A stretch of DNA of 39,202 nucleotides from the NCBI GenBank assembly GCA_903905505.1, contig CAIVGL010000005.1, positions 1 to 39,202 of the forward strand, read 5' to 3'. Source of the DNA: an uncultured Bacteroidia bacterium (lineage in GTDB: Bacteria > Bacteroidota > Bacteroidia > Bacteroidales > Prolixibacteraceae). Position numbers and translations under genes: made by a program. The number at the start of each line of letters is the position of its first letter. The stretch's first letter is position 1. This document shows positions 1 through 7,353 of this stretch, in pieces. The notes below the pieces were generated by a model. The model worked only from the letters and a program-made list of their open reading frames with translations. It searched no databases and was not told the DNA's origin.

Positions 1-621
1 AATTAAAGTCATCGAATCAATTTGATTAGCTTTGCTTCGTGATTTATGACAGATAACTAGGTCTGTTTTTAGGTGTTTCGCAAAAACATTGGCTCTTTTT
101 GTCCCACCCACATCAGGGGAGGCGACCATAATATCTTTTAAGCCCATTTGTTGAATATAAGGGACAAACAAGGCAACCGCACTTAAGTGATCTACGGGCA
201 CATCAAAAAATCCTTGAATCTGATCCGCATGTAGATCCATCGTAATCAGACGGTCAATACCCGCCACCGAGAGCATATCTGCGACAACCTTAGCCCCGAT
301 TGAAACCCGAGGTCTATCTTTACGGTCTTGACGAGCAAAACCGAAATAAGGCATTACAGCAATAACCTTATAGGAAGAGGCCCGTTTAGCGGCATCGATC
401 ATAAATAACAACTCCAATAAATTATCTGCAGGGGGGAAAGTCGACTGAACAATAAACGTAAAAGAACCCCGAATAGTCTCTTCATAACAGGGCTCAAACT
501 CACCATCAGAGAAACGAGGGCAAGAAGATCTACCCAACTCTATTCCAGCATTTTCTGCTATTTTTTCTGCAAGATATTTGGATTCAGTACCGGCAAAGAT
601 TTTAATAAAGCCTGTAGACAT
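1..621 (-). CDS. prs: Ribose-phosphate pyrophosphokinase, N-terminal two thirds (runs off left edge)
   Basis: Makes PRPP from ribose 5-phosphate and ATP, the activated ribose for nucleotide, His and Trp synthesis; cytosolic. The reading frame opens at ATG 621 (protein begins MSTGFIKIFAGTES) and stays open to base 1, giving 207 residues of an enzyme that is usually about 310 long. Family hallmarks seen: the early FSDGE segment, MPYFGFARQDRK (flexible catalytic loop region), ITMDLHADQIQGFF, and the SPDVGGTKRA segment. The 3' end with the PRPP-binding loop lies outside the window, so integrity cannot be judged. There is no Shine-Dalgarno sequence before the ATG. A TACTTTTG -7 box lies about 50 bases upstream, so it probably has its own promoter separate from engB. 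Identification is secure. Confidence 0.95.
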   Translation of the reverse strand, partial: MSTGFIKIFAGTESKYLAEKIAENAGIELGRSSCPRFSDGEFEPCYEETIRGSFTFIVQSTFPPADNLLELLFMIDAAKRASSYKVIAVMPYFGFARQDRKDRPRVSIGAKVVADMLSVAGIDRLITMDLHADQIQGFFDVPVDHLSAVALFVPYIQQMGLKDIMVASPDVGGTKRANVFAKHLKTDLVICHKSRSKANQIDSMTLI

Positions 622-669
622 AGATAATGATTTTCTGATATGAATTTATAACGAGCAACCTTGTGTGGA

Positions 670-677
670 CAAAAGTA
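670..677 (-). promoter_or_regulatory. Candidate prs promoter -7 box
   Basis: On the minus strand this reads TACTTTTG, a perfect match to the Bacteroidetes -7 consensus TAnnTTTG. A clear TTTG -33 element at the usual spacing is not seen, so the assignment rests on the -7 box and its position about 50 bases before the prs start. Confidence 0.45.
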
Positions 678-758
678 AAAATATTGAGAAAAGAACATTG
701 GAGAATAACAATCTTTTTTTTCTGATTTTATCACCCAATAGTTAATAACGTAACTCCA

Positions 759-1361
759 TCACTTTTTGACGGGTTTAACAACCTGATCTATAAATCCAAG
801 AATCTCGTCGCGACCAAGCTTCGTGCCTGAAGAGGTGATAAAGATCGATGGAAGCTCCTCCCAAGTCTTCAGCAACTCATTTTTATAATCTGTAATATTC
901 TTGTCTAATTGCCGTTTCGACAACTTGTCAGCCTTAGTGAAAACAATCGAAAAGGGAATTTCATGATAACCCATGTAGGTCATAAACTCTAAATCGTTTG
1001 CTTGTGGCTTATGACGAGAATCGATCAATGCAAAAACACAGTATAAATTCTCCCGGATAGCTAAATACTCCCGGATAAAAGAGAGCCATTGAAGACGCGA
1101 AGAGCGCCCAATTTTAGCAAAGCCATAACCTGGAAGATCGACCAAAAACCACTCGTCATTAATGTTGAAATGGTTGATCAGTCTTGTTTTCCCTGGTGCT
1201 GCTGACACCTTGGCGAGGTCACCAAATCCAGTAAGCATATTAATAAGTGAAGACTTTCCAACGTTCGATCTGCCAACGAATGCAAACTCAGGTAAATCAG
1301 TTGGAGGACACAATTTTGGATCCGAATTACTTATTATAAACTCTGCTTTCTTTATGATCAT
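759..1361 (-). CDS. engB: Ribosome biogenesis GTP-binding protein YsxC/EngB
   Basis: Small TRAFAC-class GTPase of the YihA/YsxC family, needed for late 50S subunit assembly. The full G-motif set is present in 200 residues: P-loop GRSNVGKSS (30-38), G2 region APGKTR (55-60), G3 DLPG (75-78), G4 TKAD (142-145) and G5 around ITSSG (175-179). Length is normal for the family. The protein begins MIIKKAEF, the usual start context for this family. It lies downstream of the manA-like gene on the same strand with a 60-base gap, so it may be cotranscribed, although it functions independently. The last residues are Lys-rich (KPVKK). Nothing is missing. Confidence 0.96.
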   Translation of the reverse strand: MIIKKAEFIISNSDPKLCPPTDLPEFAFVGRSNVGKSSLINMLTGFGDLAKVSAAPGKTRLINHFNINDEWFLVDLPGYGFAKIGRSSRLQWLSFIREYLAIRENLYCVFALIDSRHKPQANDLEFMTYMGYHEIPFSIVFTKADKLSKRQLDKNITDYKNELLKTWEELPSIFITSSGTKLGRDEILGFIDQVVKPVKK

Positions 1362-1421
1362 TTGATTGTGTTATAAATAATTGGCCGAAAGGTATGATTC
1401 AGCACTATCCGTCACGAAAAA

Positions 1422-2408
1422 CTATGCGATGTATATTTCAATTAATTTGGCCTTAGTCCCCTTAGGTACTGAAAGCGAAAAACTTCCAAGTTGAGCAGGA
1501 ACTAGCAAGGTATCGCCTAGGACAAACTCCGTCTTTTGACCATCCCACTCCAGTTGACCCTGTCCTTCAATGCACATGTAGATTACAAACGTATCCTGAT
1601 CGGTAAAATCGCGATCTACTGCCGCGGTTAAAGGTAAGATATTTGTGGTAAAATAGGCACATTCGACTAAACGGACAGGTTGATTATCGATTGCCTTATA
1701 TTCGGTTCTATAGGATGAGGCAAAGCTAAAATCAATAGCATCGAGTGCAAGATCATTATGCAACTCACGCGTATTTCCTTCGTCATCGACCCGATTAAAA
1801 TCAAATATTCGATAGGTCACATCGGAGGTCTGCTGAATCTCTGCTACCACTATTCCCTTTCCAATGGCATGGATTCTTCCAGCTGGCATAAAGAAAACAT
1901 CGCCAGCTTTTGCCACCTCATAATTCAAAACATCTTCAATTGTCCCTTTATTCAGATGATCCAGATACTCTTCCTTTGTAATTTTTCGATTAAAGCCAGT
2001 AATGAGCTTAGAGCCAGGATCCGCCTGAATAACAACCCACATCTCCGTTTTTCCAAACGCATCGTGCCTCTCCAAAGCCAACGCATCATTAGGATGAACT
2101 TGTATGGAGAGATAATCATTGGCATCAATAAACTTGATTAAAAGTGGAAATTCGGTGCCAAACTTCTCGTACACCTTCTCCCCCACTAAATCGCCCATAT
2201 ACACTTCAATCAATTCCTCCAGATCATTGCCTTCCAAGAAACCATTAGAAACCACTGAAATATCATCTTGTATTCCTGACAACTCCCATGATTCTCCACA
2301 ATTAGGCAATTGAGAAAACTGTTTATTTAAAAGTTTATTTAACTTATTCCCGCCCCAGATTTTGTCTTTGCAAATAGGGGAGAATTTCAGTGGATATAGA
2401 TTATTCAT
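1422..2408 (-). CDS. manA: Class I mannose-6-phosphate isomerase (zinc-dependent)
   Basis: Interconverts mannose 6-phosphate and fructose 6-phosphate, feeding GDP-mannose synthesis or mannose use; cytosolic. The 328-residue protein is of the short (Bacillus-like) PMI type with two cupin halves. Zinc-site residues are recognisable: Q103 and H105 in SIQVHPND, E122 in TEMWVV, and H180 in MPAGRIHAIG. The active-site Arg is probably R200 in DVTYRIFDF. Length and order are normal for the family. It starts only 8 bases after the Dabb gene stop, so the two are almost certainly one transcript, possibly extending to engB. No cofactor or sugar-specific regulator is nearby. Whether it acts on mannose 6-phosphate alone cannot be told from sequence. 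Confidence 0.92.
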   Translation of the reverse strand: MNNLYPLKFSPICKDKIWGGNKLNKLLNKQFSQLPNCGESWELSGIQDDISVVSNGFLEGNDLEELIEVYMGDLVGEKVYEKFGTEFPLLIKFIDANDYLSIQVHPNDALALERHDAFGKTEMWVVIQADPGSKLITGFNRKITKEEYLDHLNKGTIEDVLNYEVAKAGDVFFMPAGRIHAIGKGIVVAEIQQTSDVTYRIFDFNRVDDEGNTRELHNDLALDAIDFSFASSYRTEYKAIDNQPVRLVECAYFTTNILPLTAAVDRDFTDQDTFVIYMCIEGQGQLEWDGQKTEFVLGDTLLVPAQLGSFSLSVPKGTKAKLIEIYIA

Positions 2409-2416
2409 TCGAAATT

Positions 2417-2719
2417 TTAGAATTGGAAATCAACAACAGCTCTATCCGAGGCATTTGCACGAACAATATCCACCACCTTAAGATGCTCAGGATGAACCTG
2501 ATAAGCCTGCAGTCCCTCAAAGGAATCGAAATGAGATATTAAGCAGATATCAAATGAGCCATCACCCAGTTTGTGATGACCGCCAACTTCGATATGGCGA
2601 ATCTCTGATATTTTATCTTTAAGCGCCAACAAAGACCCAATGACCTTATTTTTTGCTTCTATTTTTTGAGCTTCAGTCTCAAACGACTTAAGTTTAAAGA
2701 GGACAACGTGGTTAATCAT
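2417..2719 (-). CDS. Dabb family (stress-responsive A/B barrel) protein
   Basis: A 100-residue protein with the Dabb ferredoxin-like dimeric barrel pattern: it opens MINHVVLFKLK and has a central GGHHKLGDGSFD segment before a strand with HFDSFEGL and the YQVHPEHLKVV helix region. Family members are dimers; biochemical roles are known for only a few (for example plant and polyketide-linked homologues), so no reaction is assigned here. It is the promoter-proximal gene of a probable pair with the manA-like gene 8 bases downstream. A TAGTTTTG -7 box lies 23 bases before the start. There is no signal peptide. The family call is firm and the function open. Confidence 0.88.
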   Translation of the reverse strand: MINHVVLFKLKSFETEAQKIEAKNKVIGSLLALKDKISEIRHIEVGGHHKLGDGSFDICLISHFDSFEGLQAYQVHPEHLKVVDIVRANASDRAVVDFQF

Positions 2720-2741
2720 GACAAATTAAATTTATTGATTG

Positions 2742-2749
2742 CAAAACTA
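2742..2749 (-). promoter_or_regulatory. Candidate promoter -7 box for the Dabb-manA pair
   Basis: On the minus strand this reads TAGTTTTG, matching TAnnTTTG, 23 bases before the Dabb ATG. The -33 region has only a TTTA-like match at the expected distance. Confidence 0.45.
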
Positions 2750-2919
2750 ACACTTTTAAAGTCAATCTAGTTTAAAACAACTTTCAAATGAGTGATTAGA
2801 ATAACAGAATAATTCCTTAAATTTGATTAGGTGCATCAAAAACCAGGAACACGAACACTAATTTAATTTACAGAGCATAACTTACATCATTTAACTGCTA
2901 ACATTTTACAACCGCCCAA

Positions 2920-3654
2920 ATGCTACCAAGACTATTACCCGAACATGTTTTATTTATTGATATTGAGACCGTCTCTCAACACAAGCATCTCGGGGAGGCT
3001 CCAGAGAACATCCAAAAACTCTGGACAAAAAAGGCAGCACAGATAAGCAAAGAGGGAGAAACCGCTGAAGAGCTATATGGCCGAGCTGCCATCTATGCCG
3101 AATTTGGAAAAATTATTTGCATCTCGGCTGGAAAAATTTTCCGAAAAGGAAAAGAACGTGCCTATCGGGTAAAATCGTATTGCGGATCAGATGAGAAGGT
3201 GCTTCTGGAGGAATTCTCCGCTATGCTTGTTGCATTTATGAGCAATCCCTCCCATAAAATCTGTGCGCACAATGGTCAAGAGTTTGACTTTCCATATATA
3301 GCACGGCGTATGCTTATCAACGGACTTACGCTCCCTCCAGTCTTAGATATTGCTGGGGCCAAGCCTTGGGAACTCAAAGAGATCATGATTGACACCTTAC
3401 AACTTTGGAAGTTTGGTGACTATAAACATTATACCTCCCTAGAACTATTGTGTGCAATTTTCAATGTCCCCACACCTAAAGACGATATCGACGGCAGTCA
3501 AGTTGGAGACATCTACTACCAAGAGGGAGATATCCAACGAATTGCACGATACTGCGAGAAGGATACTTTAGCCATAGCCCAGCTACTCCTTCGATTTAAA
3601 GGAGAAGAGATTATCAGTCAAGAGAACTACGAAATTGTGGTAAACGAAGAATAG
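2920..3654 (+). CDS. Predicted 3'-5' exonuclease, PolB-like (DnaQ fold)
   Basis: A 244-residue stand-alone 3'-5' exonuclease domain of the PolB proofreading type. ExoI is the D14-I-E16 pair in LFIDIETVSQ; ExoII is the NGQEFDFPY stretch (N118 to D123); ExoIII is ARYCEKDT with Y211 and D215. These acidic residues coordinate the two metal ions in the superfamily. There is no polymerase domain and no signal peptide, so it is a cytosolic nuclease whose substrate is not defined by sequence. It sits 58 bases before trpS on the same strand. A TAAATTTG box lies 95 bases upstream of the ATG (2818-2825), a possible promoter with a long leader. Similar genes are common in Bacteroidetes next to housekeeping genes. 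Confidence 0.87.
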   Translation: MLPRLLPEHVLFIDIETVSQHKHLGEAPENIQKLWTKKAAQISKEGETAEELYGRAAIYAEFGKIICISAGKIFRKGKERAYRVKSYCGSDEKVLLEEFSAMLVAFMSNPSHKICAHNGQEFDFPYIARRMLINGLTLPPVLDIAGAKPWELKEIMIDTLQLWKFGDYKHYTSLELLCAIFNVPTPKDDIDGSQVGDIYYQEGDIQRIARYCEKDTLAIAQLLLRFKGEEIISQENYEIVVNEE

Positions 3655-3678
3655 GTCAAACAATTGCAATGGTTTTTA

Positions 3679-3686
3679 TATTTTTG
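3679..3686 (+). promoter_or_regulatory. Candidate trpS promoter -7 box
   Basis: TATTTTTG matches the TAnnTTTG consensus and ends 26 bases before the trpS ATG, predicting a leader of about 20 bases. The -33 TTTG is not evident, so trpS may also be read through from the exonuclease gene. Confidence 0.5.
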
Positions 3687-3712
3687 TACCCATAAAATAT
3701 AAAGCCAAGCAC

Positions 3713-4708
3713 ATGCCAACAGTTGTAAGTGGAATACGTTCGACAGGAAATCTACATTTAGGAAACTATTTTGGAGCGGTGAAGAATTTCATCGAGATGC
3801 AGAATGAGCACAACGCCTATTTCTTTATTGCAGATTTTCATTCCTTAACAACACATCCTACTCCAGCCGATCTTCACATCAACGTGAAGCAGGTCATGGC
3901 TGAATATTTAGCCTGTGGCATTGATCCTGACAAAGCAACAATCTTTGTTCAAAGTGATGTCCCTGAGATTCTAGAACTATATCTTTTGTTAAATATGAAC
4001 GCCTATTTAGGCGAATTAGAACGCACCACCTCATTTAAGGATAAAGCGCGGCAGCAACCCGACAATGTCAACGCTGGCCTCCTAACTTATCCTGTGCTAA
4101 TGGCTGCAGATATTCTAATCCACAAAGCAAATCTAGTTCCTGTAGGAAAAGACCAAGAGCAAAATCTTGAGATGGCCCGCACGTTTGCTCGTCGTTTTAA
4201 TCGAATGTATAACGTAGAAACATTCCCAATTCCTCGACCCTATACATTTGAAGGAAAAGACATGGTGAAGATTCCAGGTCTGGATGGTTCAGGCAAGATG
4301 GGGAAATCAGAAGGGAATGCCATTGCCTTAGCAGAATCACCTGAGAGCATCCGCAAGAAAGTTATGCGTGCAGTAACCGACACAGGACCGACGGAAGACA
4401 ATCAGAAAAAGCCTGAGGTTATCCAAAACCTATTTACCTTGATGGAAGTTGTATCGACGCCTGATACTGTTGCTCACTTTGAAACGACCTACAACAACTG
4501 CTCTATCCGTTATGGTGACTTAAAAAAGCAACTTGCAGAAGACATCATCACATTCACAACCCCTATTCGGACGAGGATCGAAGAGATTGTTAAAGACCAA
4601 GAATATCTCTCAAAAGTTGCCCGAAATGGTGCCGAAAAAGCCCGCGCCTCAGCCTCGAAAACGCTTCAAGAAGTTAGAGAGATTATTGGATTTAGGAAGT
4701 TCTACTAA
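3713..4708 (+). CDS. trpS: Tryptophanyl-tRNA synthetase
   Basis: Charges tRNA-Trp with tryptophan; class I synthetase, cytosolic homodimer. The 331-residue length is normal. The HIGH signature appears as HLGN (16-19 in TGNLHLGNYFGA) and the KMSKS loop as KMGKS (195-199 in GSGKMGKSEGN). The GKDQEQ segment (145-150) and the ERTTSFKDKA region near 103-112 are also typical of bacterial TrpRS. It begins MPTVVSGIRSTG with no Shine-Dalgarno sequence. It stands alone with no trp genes around it. A weak 5-bp stem (GCCTA/TAGGC at 4719-4733) follows the stop, but it lacks a good T tract and is not called a terminator. Confidence 0.97.
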   Translation: MPTVVSGIRSTGNLHLGNYFGAVKNFIEMQNEHNAYFFIADFHSLTTHPTPADLHINVKQVMAEYLACGIDPDKATIFVQSDVPEILELYLLLNMNAYLGELERTTSFKDKARQQPDNVNAGLLTYPVLMAADILIHKANLVPVGKDQEQNLEMARTFARRFNRMYNVETFPIPRPYTFEGKDMVKIPGLDGSGKMGKSEGNAIALAESPESIRKKVMRAVTDTGPTEDNQKKPEVIQNLFTLMEVVSTPDTVAHFETTYNNCSIRYGDLKKQLAEDIITFTTPIRTRIEEIVKDQEYLSKVARNGAEKARASASKTLQEVREIIGFRKFY

Positions 4709-4819
4709 TCGGCCTACAGCCTATCAATTAGGCGGATAAGTTGTTTTGTAAATTGACATCTGGAGAACAAGTCTACGATTAAGGGATGAAAATTCCTATT
4801 CGCTGATACCAATTTTCTG

Positions 4820-4827
4820 TATCTTTA
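4820..4827 (+). promoter_or_regulatory. Weak candidate promoter -7 box for the amylase gene
   Basis: TATCTTTA matches seven of eight positions of TAnnTTTG and lies 22 bases before the amylase ATG. No clear -33 element is seen. Confidence 0.3.
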
Positions 4828-4849
4828 CCAAAACGAACCCCTTCAACCT

Positions 4850-6238
4850 ATGAGATCATCCTTACCCAGAGTTCTAATTGCAACAATTACGGCCCTGATA
4901 TTTCTAGGTTGTAATTCATCTGCCCCCAAAGCTCCTCATGCAGTGCCCTATCCTGAATGGGTTCGAAACTCAATAATTTACGAGACGAATGTTCGACAAT
5001 ATTCACCTGAAGGAACATTCAAAGCCTTACAAAAAGATCTGCCTCGCATAAAAGACCTTGGGATCGATATCCTTTGGTTGATGCCTATTTATCCCATTGG
5101 AATAAAAGATCGCAAAGTTCCAGCAGGAGCTACAACAAGTCTTGGAAGTTACTATTCTATAAGAGATTACAAAGCCATCAATCCGGAGTTCGGCAACGGT
5201 GAAGATTTCAAGCAATTGGTCAACAAAGCACATGCTATGGGAATTAAGATTATGATCGATTGGGTCGCCAATCACACTTCCCGAGACAATTCATGGATCA
5301 CCGACCACCCTGGATGGTATAAAAAAGATAAAAACGGGACTATTGCTACTCCTTTCGACTGGACAGATTGTGCCCAGCTAGACTATACAAATCAGGCCAT
5401 GCGTCAGACTATGGTTGAGGCCATGAAATTTTGGATTATAAATTACGATATCGACGGCTTTCGATGCGACATGGCTGGATTAGTCCCTACCGATTTCTGG
5501 GAAGAGGCAAGGACTGAGTTACAAAAGATTAAACTTATTTATTTCTTGGCTGAGAATGAAGATAAACCGGAATTGGGCAAATACGCTTTTGACTCGAATT
5601 ACGGATGGGAGATGCATCATCTGATGGCTGATGTGACCCAAGGGAAAAAGAAGGTTACTGAAATCCTCCGCTTGCAAGCCAAGGTAGATTCCACCATGCC
5701 ATCCAGGGCATTTAAATTAAATTTCATCACCAATCATGATGAAAACTCATGGAATGGAACTGCCAAGGAGAAGTTTGGAAATGGAGAAGATGGCTGTGCC
5801 GTTTTAACGTTCACACTTCCTGGAATGCCGCTGGTTTACAATGGACAAGAGGTATCGCTAACGAAAAGGCTTAGTTTCTTCACCAAGGACACCATCGATT
5901 GGAGCAATAAGGATAAGTATGCATTCTATAAAACCTTAATTTCGCTTAAGCATAGAAACGAGGCGATATGGAACCCTCCTTATGGCGGCACCATTCAACC
6001 GGTAGCGACCACTGCACCAGAAAAGCTAATCGCATTTGTGCGGTCTAAAGGGAAAGCTCAAGTTTTTGTCTTGATCAATTTAAGTGCCGACCCTGTTAGT
6101 GCAACGATTAATGGGACGACTGCAGATGGAACCTATGTCAACATCTTCAATAAAAACAAGATCATCCTTGATGCCGACAACAGGGACTGTTACTTAGAAC
6201 CTTGGGGATACCTTGTTTTGGAAGGGACGGGGAGATAG
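4850..6238 (+). CDS. GH13 alpha-amylase family lipoprotein
   Basis: Predicted surface or periplasmic alpha-glucan hydrolase or transglycosylase. Residues 1-21 form a lipoprotein signal with the lipobox FLGC (C21), so the mature protein should be acylated. The GH13 barrel follows: region I DWVANHT (137-143), nucleophile D207 in DGFRCDMAG, acid/base E235 in FLAENED, and D297 in TNHDENSW. A short C-terminal beta domain follows from about 385. At 462 residues it is compact but complete. There are no SusC/SusD genes beside it, so it is not in an obvious polysaccharide-utilisation locus. The exact specificity (amylase, glucanotransferase, pullulanase-like) cannot be set from these motifs. Confidence 0.9.
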   Translation: MRSSLPRVLIATITALIFLGCNSSAPKAPHAVPYPEWVRNSIIYETNVRQYSPEGTFKALQKDLPRIKDLGIDILWLMPIYPIGIKDRKVPAGATTSLGSYYSIRDYKAINPEFGNGEDFKQLVNKAHAMGIKIMIDWVANHTSRDNSWITDHPGWYKKDKNGTIATPFDWTDCAQLDYTNQAMRQTMVEAMKFWIINYDIDGFRCDMAGLVPTDFWEEARTELQKIKLIYFLAENEDKPELGKYAFDSNYGWEMHHLMADVTQGKKKVTEILRLQAKVDSTMPSRAFKLNFITNHDENSWNGTAKEKFGNGEDGCAVLTFTLPGMPLVYNGQEVSLTKRLSFFTKDTIDWSNKDKYAFYKTLISLKHRNEAIWNPPYGGTIQPVATTAPEKLIAFVRSKGKAQVFVLINLSADPVSATINGTTADGTYVNIFNKNKIILDADNRDCYLEPWGYLVLEGTGR

Positions 6239-6260
6239 AGGGATGGAGAGAGAAAAAATC

Positions 6261-6604
6261 CTAAAAAGACCAATTTTCCGGATGCAGGGACATATGGACT
6301 AACGTGCCAATAATATTATCATATTTCTCAAATAGGTTTTTGTATTTTTCAATTTCAAAGTATTGACATTCCAGAGCAAAATCAAGCCATGTTTGTGTTT
6401 CCGCTGCCTCACCTTCTGAATCAGAGAGTTTTGACACAAATCCTTTGGGATATTTCCGTTTTCTGAATGCTTCTGCTAAATTGGAACAGACGGATCTTGA
6501 TGATCTCCTGGCTTGATCAGTTAAGGAATACTTCTCCTCTTTAGAAAATTGATTTGATATTTTGAATATCTCCGTCTCTAAGTCCCTTCCAAATATTATT
6601 TCAG
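6261..6604 (-). pseudogene. Four-helix-bundle (23S rRNA IVS-like, S23) protein, 5'-truncated remnant
   Basis: This fills the space between the amylase gene and the permease. On the minus strand a frame ending at TAG 6261-6263 reads FGRDLETEIFKIS, then FSKEEKYSLTDQARRSS, SVCSNLAEAFRKRKY, a SEGEAAETQTWLDFA stretch and a final LHPENWSF. These are the core segments of the S23/four-helix-bundle family (usual SNIAEG motif here SNLAEA). The first roughly 10-15 family residues are absent. The frame runs directly into the stop-codon region of the upstream permease gene, and the nearest in-frame upstream event is TAA with no ATG, GTG or TTG between. It therefore looks like a decayed or truncated gene. 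An unrecognised non-canonical start cannot be wholly excluded. Confidence 0.7.
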
Positions 6605-7339
6605 AAATTTCTCCCGTTGTTGTAGATTAGTCAATCCACCTAAGAAGAACACCACACTTGAGATAGCGAGGAAGAGTCTGCTTTTCTGAGATATCTGCGA
6701 CCAGATCATCTCATTCATATTACCTGGAATTGTGTATGGATTATGAAACACATTCCATTGTGTTCGGTTCAGCGAATCGCTAAACATCAAGAGCAAAACG
6801 CCGATAATAATCATGACCACCGCAGTACCATTGCCATTCTTCACCATGGTGGAGATTAAAAATGCACAGGAGCCTAAGAATAACACGGGAAACATCAGCT
6901 GCCACGACATCTCGAAGACCGGGAAAGGAATTAATCCATAGTAGCCGACCCAACAAAAGAGGTATAGGAAAAACCAGGTGAGTAAAAAGATCATCACCAG
7001 TCTTACAAGCCATACTTTATAACGGTAGTTCGGAATACCAAACAAGATCTCCAAAATCCGATTGTCGGCATCACTCTGTATTCCAAATACCGTGGGATAA
7101 AAAACCAGCAGAATTCCGGGAAAAATTAAGATCCCATAAACATTCGAAGAGTCGTACCCCTGCACATTAAACACTAAATTGACAGACAAAAGCAAAAAGA
7201 AGAATAGCGCGGCTATTACAAACCAGATAAACCGACCGGCAAAAATAATTTTCAGATTGTATTTAGCCATCTTCCGGATCAGGTCGATCCAGAAATATGA
7301 TTTGCTTTCCTTTGCTATGATTTGAGATGATTTATTCAT
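6596..7339 (-). CDS. ABC-2-like transporter permease, last gene of the hybrid RND/ABC operon
   Basis: A 247-residue integral membrane protein with about six hydrophobic segments: IWFVIAALFFFLLLSVNLVF (about 39-58), VYGILIFPGILLVFYPTVFG, VRLVMIFLLTWFFLYLFCWV, LMFPVLFLGSCAFLIS, GTAVVMIIIGVLLLMF and a last segment near LFLAISSVVFFLGGL. The layout (cytoplasmic start, a soluble loop after the third segment, no ATPase motifs) fits an ABC-2-type permease subunit that would pair with an ATPase. It begins 14 bases after the stop of the RND-ABC fusion gene, so it is translated from the same message. The most economical partner is the C-terminal ATPase domain of that fusion or the separate ATPase of the first gene. 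Substrate is unknown. Its stop overlaps the start of the S23-like remnant. Confidence 0.75.
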   Translation of the reverse strand: MNKSSQIIAKESKSYFWIDLIRKMAKYNLKIIFAGRFIWFVIAALFFFLLLSVNLVFNVQGYDSSNVYGILIFPGILLVFYPTVFGIQSDADNRILEILFGIPNYRYKVWLVRLVMIFLLTWFFLYLFCWVGYYGLIPFPVFEMSWQLMFPVLFLGSCAFLISTMVKNGNGTAVVMIIIGVLLLMFSDSLNRTQWNVFHNPYTIPGNMNEMIWSQISQKSRLFLAISSVVFFLGGLTNLQQREKFLK

Positions 7340-7353
7340 TCGTCTATTAACTA

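Noticed and set aside
4719-4733. Hairpin GCCTA/TAGGC after trpS as terminator
   Set aside because: The stem is only five bases and no T tract follows directly.
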